From positions 1 through 64,000 of the forward strand of contig NZ_CANMFF010000006.1 in NCBI RefSeq assembly GCF_947497005.1: a stretch of 64,000 nucleotides of DNA, given 5' to 3'. A program made the position numbers and the translations under genes. The notes beneath the pieces were generated by a model. The model searched no databases and was not told where the DNA came from. It worked only from the letters and a program-made list of their open reading frames with translations. Below, in pieces: positions 16,935 to 25,558 of the stretch. This DNA comes from an uncultured Ruegeria sp. (GTDB lineage Bacteria; Pseudomonadota; Alphaproteobacteria; Rhodobacterales; Rhodobacteraceae). The first letter of the stretch is position 1. Each line of letters opens with the position of its first letter.

Positions 16935-19900
16935 TCAACTTGTTTCGTTCAATCTGGCTAGCAGTTCGCCGGCACGCTGTTCCTGAACAATTGCGCCACT
17001 ACTATTGGCAAGCGCAAGTGCTTGTTCCGCTTCGGTAATCGCAGCGCCCAAATCCCCCCTTGCGGCAAGTACCTTTGCCCGCACACGGTGATATTCAGGC
17101 TTGTTGAGCATCTCGCCTCGTTCCCAGCCGGGAATGCAGACGGTTTCCAGCCGGGCCAAAGCCTGATCAATGTCGCCGTGATCAATCATCAATTCAGACA
17201 GAACAATCTGATTCTGCGGAAAAGTAAAGTTTCCACCAGATTTCGAAATCAGGTTCATGCACGCCTCGACGCGCTCCGGGACACCTGCGATATTGCCTTT
17301 CCCAGCCTGCGCAAGACCCATATAGATGTCTTGCATGGCATGAAGGTAAAGGAACCCTTCCTCATCTGCGATTTTCCGGGCTTCCTTCATCGTCACGTCA
17401 AGGCGGTCCCATTCGCCTGCGTAAGGCAGGAACATGCTGCACGCCCCCATGATATAGACAAGGTTGGGTGCATGGTTCAGCGCCCTGCTAACCTCAATGG
17501 CTTCCAGACGCGCGGCCTCGGCTTTTTCGAATTTCCCTTGCTGCCACAGCAGGCAACCCTGAATCGCCAGCAACGATGCGATTGTGGAAGATTGGGTCAT
17601 GGGCATCATAGCCATGTCCAGTTCCGGCGTGATCAGAGCGAATGCACGTTCCAGCTGTTGCTCGCATTCCGAAAACTCGCCGCGGAAATAATGGTTAAAG
17701 CTCAGGGCGCGCGCCGCAAGAACATTGGCGACAGGGTCTTCGGACATGCCAGCCATCATGTCCAGTGCATGCCCCATTTCCATCGCCCGGTTCATCTGAC
17801 CGCCAACAAAAAAGTTGGTCCAGCGGCAGAAAGTTGCTGCGAAAAGTGTCTCGCCGTCGCCCAAAGCCTGGGCCAGTTCCATCGCCCGGGCAGCAGTTTC
17901 TCCGACCTGATCGGCCGACCAGCCGTAGATCGCCATGTAAGCAGGCAGAATATTCATCTGCACCCGAAGCTCGAAACCGTCGCGCTCCACGTTGTCCTTC
18001 ATTGTTCCGATATTGCGAAGGGCGGCTCGGAAGGCGGAAATCGCGGGCAGGTTCGCCAACCGGGATAAAGCCAGCTCACCGGCGGTGACCCAATTGGCCA
18101 CGGCCTCATCTTTCAACCCGCCAAGATCGCAGTGATGCGCAACGGTATCAGGGGCCGGGCTTCCAAAAGCGTTGTGGCCCGACAGCAAGGCTCTGGCAAT
18201 TTTCAGATGCACCTTCTGCCGGTCTTCCCGCAGCAAAGAATTGTAGGCCGTATCCTGAACCAGTGCGTGGTTGAACGTATAGGTTGCTGATCCTGAATCG
18301 CTGGTAATCAACACAACGCCCGCGGCCATAAGCTGCATAAGGGCGCTTTCTACATCCATTTCTTCATGCGCGACCGCGTGGATCATCTGAGAGGTAAAGC
18401 TGCGTCCGATAACCGATCCGAGCTGGGCAATTGGCTTGGCGTTTTCCATCCGGTCAAGACGCGACATCAACGAGTCCTGAAGGGTCGCCGGTACACTCAA
18501 CGCATCCAGAACCTCGGCATTGATCGGGGCGTCTTGGGGCAGCTGGTCCAAAACCGCCTTGGTCATTTCTTCGATATAAAGCGGCACGCCATCCGCCTTC
18601 TCGATGATCTGCCTGATCAGGATGACAGGCAAGCTATACGGCTCGGCCACACGCCGGACCAGTTCAGATGCTTCAGAACTGCCAAGCGGAGACAGATCAA
18701 TGCTCGCCGCTCGACTCTCATAATGTTCTGGTGGCTCATATTCAGGTCGATGCGACAGAACCACGAGTATCGGGAAATTGCTCAAAGATGACGCCAGAGC
18801 TTCCAAGACGTCCAATGTCGTCGCATCTGCCCAATGAACGTCTTCGACCACCAACAACAACGTGCCGCGCCTGTCACACAGGCTTCCGAGGCTGCGCAGC
18901 AACACATCCAGGGATTTGCGAGCTTTTTTCAGTGGATCCGGCTCTGCTGGCGCGCCAGAGTCCACGCCAGCCAGATCTAGAAGAACAGGCAAGTCTGCTT
19001 CACTCAGGCGAGACGCCGTTTGCACAAAGTCGGAAATTGCAGCCTTGATGCTGTTGTCTGATTTATCACCTGAAACGCGTCTCAACTCACCTACAACCGG
19101 GTGCAGAGGAAGACTGGTCAGGTGCGGGATACATTGCAACGTAAAGGGTTTGACCCCAATCGATTCAGACAGCGATTTTATCAGCCTAGACTTGCCGATA
19201 CCTGCCGCACCCCCGACAAGCGCCAGCCTGCCTGACCCTTCTTGTGCTTCATCCCAAAGCTGGGTCAGGGTTGAAAGATCGTCATGACGGGCGACAAGGT
19301 CGACGGCAGATTGCCCCACACGGGCGTCGAACCGACTGGTGGACATAATTTCGGACACTACACGGTACACGGTACGCTGATTGTCAAAGCCCTTCAGCTC
19401 GTGGCTGCCACGGGGTTCGAATTCAAAGGTGCCCTGGGTCAGCTGCCAGGTCTCTGAAGAAACGACCACCTCGCCCGGTTCAGCCAGCCCCTGAAGACGA
19501 GACGCAAGGTTCGCCGTTTCCCCCACCAGGAAATCCTGGGACCCAAGGCTTTTCGAAGACACCACGCCCACAACGACCATGCCGGTCGCAATACCCGCCC
19601 TCAGGTCGAGCTTCTCTCCGAACTCGTTTTCAAGGTTCTGCACGGCCTCAATGGTTTCCAATACGGCCCGCACGGCGCGTTCGGCATCATCTTCCATGGC
19701 CTTCGGATACCCGAAATACATCATGATACCGTCGCCCTGCCGATAGGCCAGATGGCAGCCGTGTTGTTGCAGGGTGCCGATCGCCGTATCCAGATACAGA
19801 TTCATGATCTGCATAAGATCTTCCGGATCATACCGCTGCGCCAGCCGTGTTGACCCCACAAGATCGCAGAAAACCAGGGTAAGTTGCCGACGTTCAGCCT

Positions 19901-20135
19901 TCGACTGGACTTCGTACTGCGACGAGGCTTCCCGTGATTTCAGCTTGGCCTGCGCCTTCCGAAACCGTTTTCTTTCGCCAACCGTCAAACCCAGATCACG
20001 CAGTTCCGGGTCCGTCAACTCGTCCAGAATGTTGTCGTCCACACCTTCTCTTTGAAACAAAGTGGCATGGTCTTTCAGATCTGCCAGATGAAGGACTTTT
20101 GAAATGCGTGGTGATGCCTCAAGGACTCGCGTCAT
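16935..20135 (-). CDS. Class III nucleotide cyclase with SAM, AAA/STAND ATPase and TPR domains
   Basis: A 1066-residue cytoplasmic signalling protein. Residues ~10-70 form a SAM domain (DNILDELTDPELRDLGL). Residues ~80-265 form a class III cyclase with both metal aspartates (FCDLVGSTR; YRQGDGIMMYFG) and VGETANLASRLQG. Residues ~290-560 form an AAA/STAND ATPase with Walker A GGAAGIGKSRL and Walker B LLLVVEDVHWAD. The remainder is helical TPR-like repeats. It should make cAMP (or cGMP) on an unknown protein or ligand cue. It ends 52 bases before the encapsulin gene, so it heads that operon. Confidence 0.9.
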   Translation of the reverse strand: MTRVLEASPRISKVLHLADLKDHATLFQREGVDDNILDELTDPELRDLGLTVGERKRFRKAQAKLKSREASSQYEVQSKAERRQLTLVFCDLVGSTRLAQRYDPEDLMQIMNLYLDTAIGTLQQHGCHLAYRQGDGIMMYFGYPKAMEDDAERAVRAVLETIEAVQNLENEFGEKLDLRAGIATGMVVVGVVSSKSLGSQDFLVGETANLASRLQGLAEPGEVVVSSETWQLTQGTFEFEPRGSHELKGFDNQRTVYRVVSEIMSTSRFDARVGQSAVDLVARHDDLSTLTQLWDEAQEGSGRLALVGGAAGIGKSRLIKSLSESIGVKPFTLQCIPHLTSLPLHPVVGELRRVSGDKSDNSIKAAISDFVQTASRLSEADLPVLLDLAGVDSGAPAEPDPLKKARKSLDVLLRSLGSLCDRRGTLLLVVEDVHWADATTLDVLEALASSLSNFPILVVLSHRPEYEPPEHYESRAASIDLSPLGSSEASELVRRVAEPYSLPVILIRQIIEKADGVPLYIEEMTKAVLDQLPQDAPINAEVLDALSVPATLQDSLMSRLDRMENAKPIAQLGSVIGRSFTSQMIHAVAHEEMDVESALMQLMAAGVVLITSDSGSATYTFNHALVQDTAYNSLLREDRQKVHLKIARALLSGHNAFGSPAPDTVAHHCDLGGLKDEAVANWVTAGELALSRLANLPAISAFRAALRNIGTMKDNVERDGFELRVQMNILPAYMAIYGWSADQVGETAARAMELAQALGDGETLFAATFCRWTNFFVGGQMNRAMEMGHALDMMAGMSEDPVANVLAARALSFNHYFRGEFSECEQQLERAFALITPELDMAMMPMTQSSTIASLLAIQGCLLWQQGKFEKAEAARLEAIEVSRALNHAPNLVYIMGACSMFLPYAGEWDRLDVTMKEARKIADEEGFLYLHAMQDIYMGLAQAGKGNIAGVPERVEACMNLISKSGGNFTFPQNQIVLSELMIDHGDIDQALARLETVCIPGWERGEMLNKPEYHRVRAKVLAARGDLGAAITEAEQALALANSSGAIVQEQRAGELLARLNETS

Positions 20136-20231
20136 TGTTCTGCGACTCCGCCCATATCTGTCCCCCTGTTTTTCCCCTCATTACATATTGTATAGGTTTA
20201 TGCCAAAAGTAGAGAGGATTTTGTGCTGAAT

Positions 20232-20247
20232 CCATACCAAGGTATGG
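20232..20247. promoter_or_regulatory. Perfect palindrome upstream of the cyclase-encapsulin operon
   Basis: CCATACC-AA-GGTATGG is a perfect 7+7 inverted repeat about 100 bases upstream of the cyclase start. The DNA around it (20180-20300) is AT-rich, unlike the surrounding coding DNA, as expected of a promoter region. It is a candidate operator; the binding protein is unknown. Confidence 0.4.
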
Positions 20248-20455
20248 GCAGCATTGTTAACTTGTTACATTGATTGGCAAATATATGTCAGAATTGTCAC
20301 GCCGTCACGTATTTTTCCTGCCAAATCATTGGGTTCCAGTTTCAATTTGATTTTTCCCGCAAGGTTTCTGAGCAAGCGAAACGCCAAGCCGAGCGCTCTA
20401 TGCCTGATGTGACGTAAGGGCAAGAGGATTTAGGACAACGCTGCGTCGGACATGG

Positions 20456-20489
20456 AAAACCCGCGGAATCCTTCGTAGCGGGCTTTTTT
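20456..20489. terminator. Orphan bidirectional intrinsic terminator
   Basis: CCCGC (20460-20464) pairs with GCGGG (20478-20482) around a 13-base loop, flanked by AAAA on the left and CTTTTTT on the right. It can therefore work in both directions. On the plus strand no annotated gene ends here, so it may close an unannotated small RNA. On the minus strand it could end the phosphotransferase transcript, 430 bases after its stop. Confidence 0.5.
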
Positions 20490-20607
20490 CGCCGATCTTC
20501 CCAACCTCCGCCCAAAGACATAGCCGAACTGATGCCTGTACGCCGGGAATCACGGGTGCCAGCAGATTCCCGTCGGTTTGTAGATTGCGATCCGGACCGG
20601 ACTGGCA

Positions 20608-20751
20608 TCATACTCTCTGAATCCGCGCCAACATCCTCGATGTCTGGTATGGCAACCGAATGAGCAGACCGAATTTTTGTTCAACGAGACCTGTCACGAT
20701 CAGGTCGATCAGGAAGACGATCAAGAACATATCCCGTTTCCGGACCGGCAT
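20608..20751 (-). CDS. Possible 47-residue small membrane peptide
   Basis: An ATG with GAGGAA just upstream opens a 47-codon frame. It has a basic N-terminus (MPVRKRDM), one hydrophobic segment (FLIVFLIDLIVTGLV) and a basic tail, a plausible single-pass topology. It resembles nothing I recognise. It could be a real small protein, the N-terminus of a lost gene, or chance. The ribosome site is very close to the ATG. Confidence 0.25.
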   Translation of the reverse strand: MPVRKRDMFLIVFLIDLIVTGLVEQKFGLLIRLPYQTSRMLARIQRV

Positions 20752-20917
20752 TTCCTCTTACTAAATCCGGGTCGCCTTGTTGGCGGTGGACGACATCCAG
20801 AACGGCGATCAACCGACCATCACGCTGTCCGTTCGATATGAACGCACTTTTGGAAGACTTTCGGCACGCCATGAACTCGCCACCGGCTTTGCGATTTTCG
20901 GTGGCAGTGCCCAATTT

Positions 20918-21850
20918 CTATTCCCGTGCTACAGCGCTCAAATGCACCGCAAAGGACGGGGCCAGCATCAGAGTCTTGCACCGCTCGAACCGGTTGGTGG
21001 CATAGGCCCAGAAGTCCTCGGCTGGGTTTTCATCCGCGTGTTGGATCAGCCCCCATAGCGTCCAGAGCAGATCGCACATGGCTTTATAGATCACCATACG
21101 CCCGATCTGCGCTTCACTCGGCGGGCCACCGAAATAGGCCGTCAGCATCTCAAGTTCCTGTTCTTCGGTCAGCCCGGCTTCGACTGAAAGGTCACCCAGA
21201 TCCCAAAGCGCATCATTCATGCCTGAATATTCATAATCGACGATCCACATGCGCTGCCCGTCATCCAGAAAATTCTCACACAAAGGATCGCAATGGCTGG
21301 GGGCCAGTGTCCCGGGTTTGTCTCGCAGCAGTCCCCGGATCGGGGCCGCTTCAGCCACAACATCCGCGTAACCTTCAGGCAGGGTTGCGTTTTTTTCCGC
21401 AAGCACGTTCCTGTATTCACTGATCATCGAAAACAACTCGAACCGGAACTCGAACGGCTCCGGGGCCTCGTGAAGCTGCTTCAGGGCCCGGCCTGCCCGG
21501 GCAGCAGATCCCGGACGCGTCGCAAACATCTCGGGTGTCATGGTGACGATGTCAGGAACGCAATCGCTGATCATCACACCTGATGACGCATCTGCCCATA
21601 AAACTTCGGGTCCGACCCCGGTTTTCGCCGCCACCCGTGCGTTGTGAATTTCAACCGCGCGGTCGATATAGGTTTCGGTCCCTTCGCCCGGGATGCGCAC
21701 AATCACCGTCCTTGGCCCGCCTTCGACGCGGTAGACCAAATTGGTCAACCCGCCCAGCCGCTGAGTGCGAATGTCGACCTCAGCGACGGTTTCGAACCCC
21801 GTCACATTGCGAAGGGCCTGAATAACCTCATTTTTTGGCTCGTTCTGCAT
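20918..21850 (-). CDS. Choline/ethanolamine kinase-like phosphotransferase
   Basis: A 310-residue protein of the aminoglycoside phosphotransferase/choline kinase fold. The catalytic Brenner loop reads SHCDPLCENFL near residue 200, and the metal-binding loop IVDYEYSGMNDALWDLG near residue 220 has the EY..N form typical of choline kinases. A GGLTNLVYRVEG nucleotide loop is near residue 33. It would phosphorylate choline, ethanolamine or a related amino alcohol. It lies just downstream of the dimethylglycine-dehydrogenase-like gene (11-base gap), so both probably act on one methylated amine. Start is the ATG at 21850; a TTG lies directly before it. Confidence 0.82.
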   Translation of the reverse strand: MQNEPKNEVIQALRNVTGFETVAEVDIRTQRLGGLTNLVYRVEGGPRTVIVRIPGEGTETYIDRAVEIHNARVAAKTGVGPEVLWADASSGVMISDCVPDIVTMTPEMFATRPGSAARAGRALKQLHEAPEPFEFRFELFSMISEYRNVLAEKNATLPEGYADVVAEAAPIRGLLRDKPGTLAPSHCDPLCENFLDDGQRMWIVDYEYSGMNDALWDLGDLSVEAGLTEEQELEMLTAYFGGPPSEAQIGRMVIYKAMCDLLWTLWGLIQHADENPAEDFWAYATNRFERCKTLMLAPSFAVHLSAVARE

Positions 21851-21861
21851 CAATCCCTCCC

Positions 21862-24285
21862 TCAGGCTTTCAATCGGTCATTTGCGGGGTCATAGAGCGG
21901 TCCATCCACCCGACGGATGGCGTGGCGTTCCCCGAACAGCTCCACTTCAAACTCAGATTCTTCTGCCAGTTTCACGGGAAGATAACCGTAGAGGATGGTC
22001 TTGCCGACGGTAAACCCATAGCCACCACTACACGCCAGCGAGACCGTTTTGCCGGAACGCAGTATGGTCTCCCCTCCGGTGATCGGCAGCCGCTCATTCG
22101 TTATGAATGTACAGAGATGCCGATCGGGCCCGGTTGCTTTCTGCGCGTCTAACACCGGTCGTCCGATGAAGTCCTGTTTGGATTTCAGATGCACCCGCGA
22201 CCCAAGGCCCGCTTCGATGGGCGAATAGTCGGGGGTAATGTCGGCACTCCAGTAAAGATATCCTTTTTCCAGTCGCAAGGACTCGATCGTACGGTACCCG
22301 ATATCACGGATGCCATGGCTCTGACCGGCTTGCCACAGCAGGTCATAGACGTGCAGGGCAAACTCGGTTGGAATGTGCAACTCCCACCCTAGTTCTCCCA
22401 CGTAACCTATGCGGATCGCACGGACCTTTGCTGCCCCCAGTGTGATCTCTCGGGCAGTTGCAAAGGGAAACGCCGAGTTTGAAGTATCCTCTTCTGCAAC
22501 CGCCTGCAGCACATCCCGCGTTTTTGGGCCGCAGATATTGATCACGGCCCTTGCTGACGTCATGTCGATCAGTTGCGCCGACCAATCTCCGGGAAGGTGA
22601 CGACGAATCCAATCCGCGTCATGCACACCAAATCCAGACCCGGTCACGATATAGAAGTGGTCACGTGCCAACCGGGTGACGGTGATATCAGCCTCAACAC
22701 CACCGCGATCATTGCACAATTGCGTGTAAATCACCGAGCCATCCGGCCTATCCATGTTTGAAACGGCAAGGTTTTGAAGCGCCTCCAGCGCACCGGGGCC
22801 GATCAGTTCGAACTTGGAAAAACTGCTCTGATCGATCACAACAACACCCTCGCGTGCGGCGTTATGTTCCTGTTCGGCAAAAGTTTTCCAACCCGGGGCC
22901 AAAAAATCCAGCTGATCCACCGGATCCACGCCTGCCGGAGCAAACCAAAGCGGCCTTTCCCAGCCGTTCTTTGATCCGAAAACCGCACCGTGCTGCTTCA
23001 GCCGGTCATGCAGCGGCGACAGGCGCAGGTTTCTGGCCGTTTCCGCCTCCTGGCCCGGATAGCGCATCTTGTAGTGATGCGCATAATGCTCGACCGCACG
23101 GGGGTACATGAAAGCGCGCGTGGCGTGGTGCGGGCTGAACCGGCGCACATCCAGCGGCCAGAGATCAAGGCTCGGACGGCCATCGACAATCCACTCTGCG
23201 ATCATCTCCCCCGCACCACCACCTGCGGCGATGCCATACAGGAACCCTGTCGCCAGCATCAGGTTTCGCAACTCTGGCGCCCAACCCATGACAAAATCGC
23301 CATCGGCGGAATAGGGGATAGGGCCGTTGATGACCTGCCGGATGCCAACCGTGTTGACGACCGGGGTTACCTGACCCGCCAGTTCCGCAAGCGGGGCAAA
23401 TCGGTCCAGATTGTCGGGCAACAACTGTCGAACGAACTCGCCTGGAATACCCCTGTCGCCAAACGGCAACGTGTTGTCCTCATATCCCCCGATCACAAGC
23501 CGTCCGCCCGCGTCAGGTTTATAATACACCAGCCGCTCGGGGTCGCGCAGGGTTGGCAGGCCTTTAACAAGTTTGGGGTCGGGCAGGGGTTCGGTGACGA
23601 TATACTGATGCTCGACGGCACAGGCCGGGACAACGACTCCCAGCTTCTCAGCCAACTCGCGGCTCCACATCCCTGCGGCCACGACCACGGTGTCTGCTTC
23701 GTAGTCCCCGCCCGAGGTCATCACTTTGGTGATGCGGTTGTTATGAATTTCGAAATCCGTGACCTGCACAGATTGGCGGATTTGCGCGCCATGCATCCGG
23801 GCACCCGAAGCGATTGCCTGACACAGGCCCGCAGGATCGACATGGCCGTCCGAAGGAATAAAGGCCGCGCCCTCCAACCCGTCCGCGTCGATAAAGGGAA
23901 ACAATGCCTTGGCCTCGGTCGCGGAAACCACCTCCATCTCCAGATCAAAGCTGCGCGCCATTGTTGCCAGGCGCCTGGCCTCCAGAAGCCGCTCTTTGGT
24001 TGCCGCAAGGCGCAGGCTGCCGACCTTTTTCCAGTCGAACTCCAGCCCAGTTTCTTCGGCCAGCCGATCATACAGCGCCACCGAACGTTTCAGCATCCGT
24101 GTTGTATTTCGTGAAGACCGCAACTGCCCGACCAACCCAGCCGCATGCCAGGTGGCCCCTTCGGTCAGAGACGCCTTTTCCAGAAGAACCACATCCGTCT
24201 CGCCCGATCGTGCAAGGTGATAAGCGATGGAACATCCAATGATGCCGCCGCCAATAATAAGATGTCTGGCCGAATGCGTTGTCAT
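21862..24285 (-). CDS. GcvT-family FAD-dependent oxidoreductase (dimethylglycine/sarcosine dehydrogenase-like)
   Basis: An 807-residue two-part enzyme. The N-terminal half is a D-amino-acid-oxidase-type flavin domain with LIIGGGIIGCSIAYHLARSG near the start and GATWHAAG, the site class where the flavin histidine lies. The C-terminal half (from about residue 430) is a GcvT-like folate-binding domain with YWSADITPDYSPIEAGLGSR and DFIGRPVL. It oxidatively demethylates an N-methyl amine and hands formaldehyde to tetrahydrofolate. The ATG at 24285 is preferred over an in-frame start twelve bases upstream. The exact substrate (dimethylglycine, sarcosine or other) is unknown. Confidence 0.87.
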   Translation of the reverse strand: MTTHSARHLIIGGGIIGCSIAYHLARSGETDVVLLEKASLTEGATWHAAGLVGQLRSSRNTTRMLKRSVALYDRLAEETGLEFDWKKVGSLRLAATKERLLEARRLATMARSFDLEMEVVSATEAKALFPFIDADGLEGAAFIPSDGHVDPAGLCQAIASGARMHGAQIRQSVQVTDFEIHNNRITKVMTSGGDYEADTVVVAAGMWSRELAEKLGVVVPACAVEHQYIVTEPLPDPKLVKGLPTLRDPERLVYYKPDAGGRLVIGGYEDNTLPFGDRGIPGEFVRQLLPDNLDRFAPLAELAGQVTPVVNTVGIRQVINGPIPYSADGDFVMGWAPELRNLMLATGFLYGIAAGGGAGEMIAEWIVDGRPSLDLWPLDVRRFSPHHATRAFMYPRAVEHYAHHYKMRYPGQEAETARNLRLSPLHDRLKQHGAVFGSKNGWERPLWFAPAGVDPVDQLDFLAPGWKTFAEQEHNAAREGVVVIDQSSFSKFELIGPGALEALQNLAVSNMDRPDGSVIYTQLCNDRGGVEADITVTRLARDHFYIVTGSGFGVHDADWIRRHLPGDWSAQLIDMTSARAVINICGPKTRDVLQAVAEEDTSNSAFPFATAREITLGAAKVRAIRIGYVGELGWELHIPTEFALHVYDLLWQAGQSHGIRDIGYRTIESLRLEKGYLYWSADITPDYSPIEAGLGSRVHLKSKQDFIGRPVLDAQKATGPDRHLCTFITNERLPITGGETILRSGKTVSLACSGGYGFTVGKTILYGYLPVKLAEESEFEVELFGERHAIRRVDGPLYDPANDRLKA

Positions 24286-24435
24286 GCGCCTATCCACTGC
24301 GAATGCTATGGATTCATCAAATCCCTCAAAACGCCAATAATCAACATATTTTTTTCATGTTTGTTGTTTTTTGTCGCTTGTATGGCGCCAAACTTACCCT
24401 TACCCTAAGGAAATCAACAAATATCGCGGCGTTTT

Positions 24436-25218
24436 ATGTCGAAATACGAGCAAGACATACTCAACACGGTAAATCTGCACGGGCGGATTTCGGTCATGGA
24501 GCTAGCACGAATCCTGCGGGTTTCGGACCAGACCGTACGACGCATCGTGAAACCGATGGTTGCAAAAGGAAGCTTGTCCAAGGTGCACGGTGCACTGGTC
24601 AGCACGCAGAACGTTCTGGATCCGCCGTTTCTGGCCCGCATGGCGCAGAACCGTGCAGCAAAGGTAGCAATCGCCGATGCCGTTGCCGGGCGGATACCTG
24701 ATGGGTCGGCTATTGCCATCGACACTGGTTCGACCTCAGGTTTCATTGCTCAGGCCCTTCGGGCGCGCAGAAACCTCACAGTGGTCACCAACTCGGCCTT
24801 CATCGCCGCCACGTTATCGATGGAAGACGGCAACAGGGTCTTCATGGCGGGAACGCAATTGCGCAACCACGATGGAGCCGCCTTTGACCGAGCCGCCTAT
24901 GATGTCATTGCGGGGTTTTCGGCCCGGACGGCCATATTGTCGGCATCTCTGGCGCATCCCACCAAGGGCTTCATGGTTTATGATCAATGCGAGGCCGACA
25001 TGGCCCGTGCGATGACTGATATCGCTGACCAAACCTTCATGGCCGTTGATTCAACAAAATTCAACGACGCCCAGACAAGCCCTGCTTTGCGGCTGCCCGC
25101 ATTGACTGAGGATGACGTCCTCATCACTGACCGCAAGCTACCCGCATCGTTCCGTTCGTTGCCCGGAGACGCGGAACTGGTGATCGCGGACCCGAGAACA
25201 CAAGCAGAGAATCAGTAG
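24436..25218 (+). CDS. DeoR-family transcriptional regulator
   Basis: A 260-residue repressor-type protein. An N-terminal DeoR winged helix (residues 5-60) carries SVMELARILRVSDQTVRRIV and a KVHGAL wing, somewhat diverged from the usual RVHGGA. A sugar-phosphate-isomerase-like sensor domain contains AIDTGSTSGFIAQALR and ends with DDVLITDR. It is divergent from the dehydrogenase/kinase pair across a 150-bp AT-rich gap and is its likely regulator. The ligand may be a phosphorylated product of the neighbouring kinase, which is inference. Confidence 0.88.
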   Translation: MSKYEQDILNTVNLHGRISVMELARILRVSDQTVRRIVKPMVAKGSLSKVHGALVSTQNVLDPPFLARMAQNRAAKVAIADAVAGRIPDGSAIAIDTGSTSGFIAQALRARRNLTVVTNSAFIAATLSMEDGNRVFMAGTQLRNHDGAAFDRAAYDVIAGFSARTAILSASLAHPTKGFMVYDQCEADMARAMTDIADQTFMAVDSTKFNDAQTSPALRLPALTEDDVLITDRKLPASFRSLPGDAELVIADPRTQAENQ

Positions 25219-25253
25219 ATTTTTGACAATTCTGTCCGGCCCGGCGGGACAAT

Positions 25254-25280
25254 CCGGTTCCACCTAAACAGTGAAACCGG
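25254..25280. terminator. Hairpin between deoR-type gene and nap operon end
   Basis: CCGGTTCCAC (25254-25263) pairs with GTGAAACCGG (25271-25280), with one mismatch and a seven-base loop. It lies between the convergent ends of the regulator and the nap operon. No clear T-run follows on either strand, so termination is only likely, not shown. Confidence 0.4.
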
Positions 25281-25287
25281 CTGTCTT

Positions 25288-25545
25288 TCAGGCTGTCGCG
25301 CCTTTGATGCGAATGGCGGTGCCCAAACTGCCTGCGCAAACGCCGACTACAACGGCGATGATCAGGTCCAGCGGCTCCACATGTGCAAACCGGAAGCCTG
25401 CGAAAACCAGCGGTTCAAAAACCCCCACTGCGCCGCCCAGTGCCGCACCCAGCCACAGCTTGCGAGTCATCATGCCAAGCGCTAAACCAAGTATGCCAGG
25501 CAGGCTCAGGATGTTGCCGCCAATGGTTCCAAGTATCTCTAACAT
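25288..25545 (-). CDS. Small membrane protein at the end of the nap operon
   Basis: An 85-residue, very hydrophobic protein with three likely membrane segments (ILSLPGILGLALGMM, LWLGAALGGAVGVFEPLVF, LIIAVVVGVCAGSLGTAI). I do not recognise it. It is longer than NapE, and its position after napC is not that of NapE. The ATG at 25545 is chosen; a GTG at 25557, overlapping the napC stop region, is an alternative. Tight coupling to napC suggests a role in or near the Nap electron-transfer chain, but nothing in the sequence proves it. Confidence 0.6.
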   Translation of the reverse strand: MLEILGTIGGNILSLPGILGLALGMMTRKLWLGAALGGAVGVFEPLVFAGFRFAHVEPLDLIIAVVVGVCAGSLGTAIRIKGATA

Positions 25546-25558
25546 CTCCGCCCCCACA

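Larger units (their letters stand above)
20136..20917. other. 782-bp region without a convincing gene
   Basis: The cyclase-side part is AT-rich and promoter-like. The middle has a hairpin with T-runs (20456-20489) and an inverted repeat CGGGAATC/GATTCCCG (20544-20551 and 20565-20572). That repeat is nested inside GATGCC/GGCATC (20531-20536 and 20604-20609). The right part can encode a 47-residue hydrophobic peptide leftwards. Longer open frames here have low-complexity Arg/Ser-rich translations and no ribosome sites, and I reject them. It could hold a small RNA or the decayed remains of a gene. Confidence 0.5.

Noticed and set aside
20342..20611. 89-codon minus-strand open frame in the gene-poor gap
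   Set aside because: Arg/Ser/Pro-rich translation, no ribosome site, and it crosses the terminator hairpin.
22990..24114. 374-codon plus-strand open frame
   Set aside because: Antisense to the dimethylglycine-dehydrogenase-like gene; no ribosome site and no recognisable domain.
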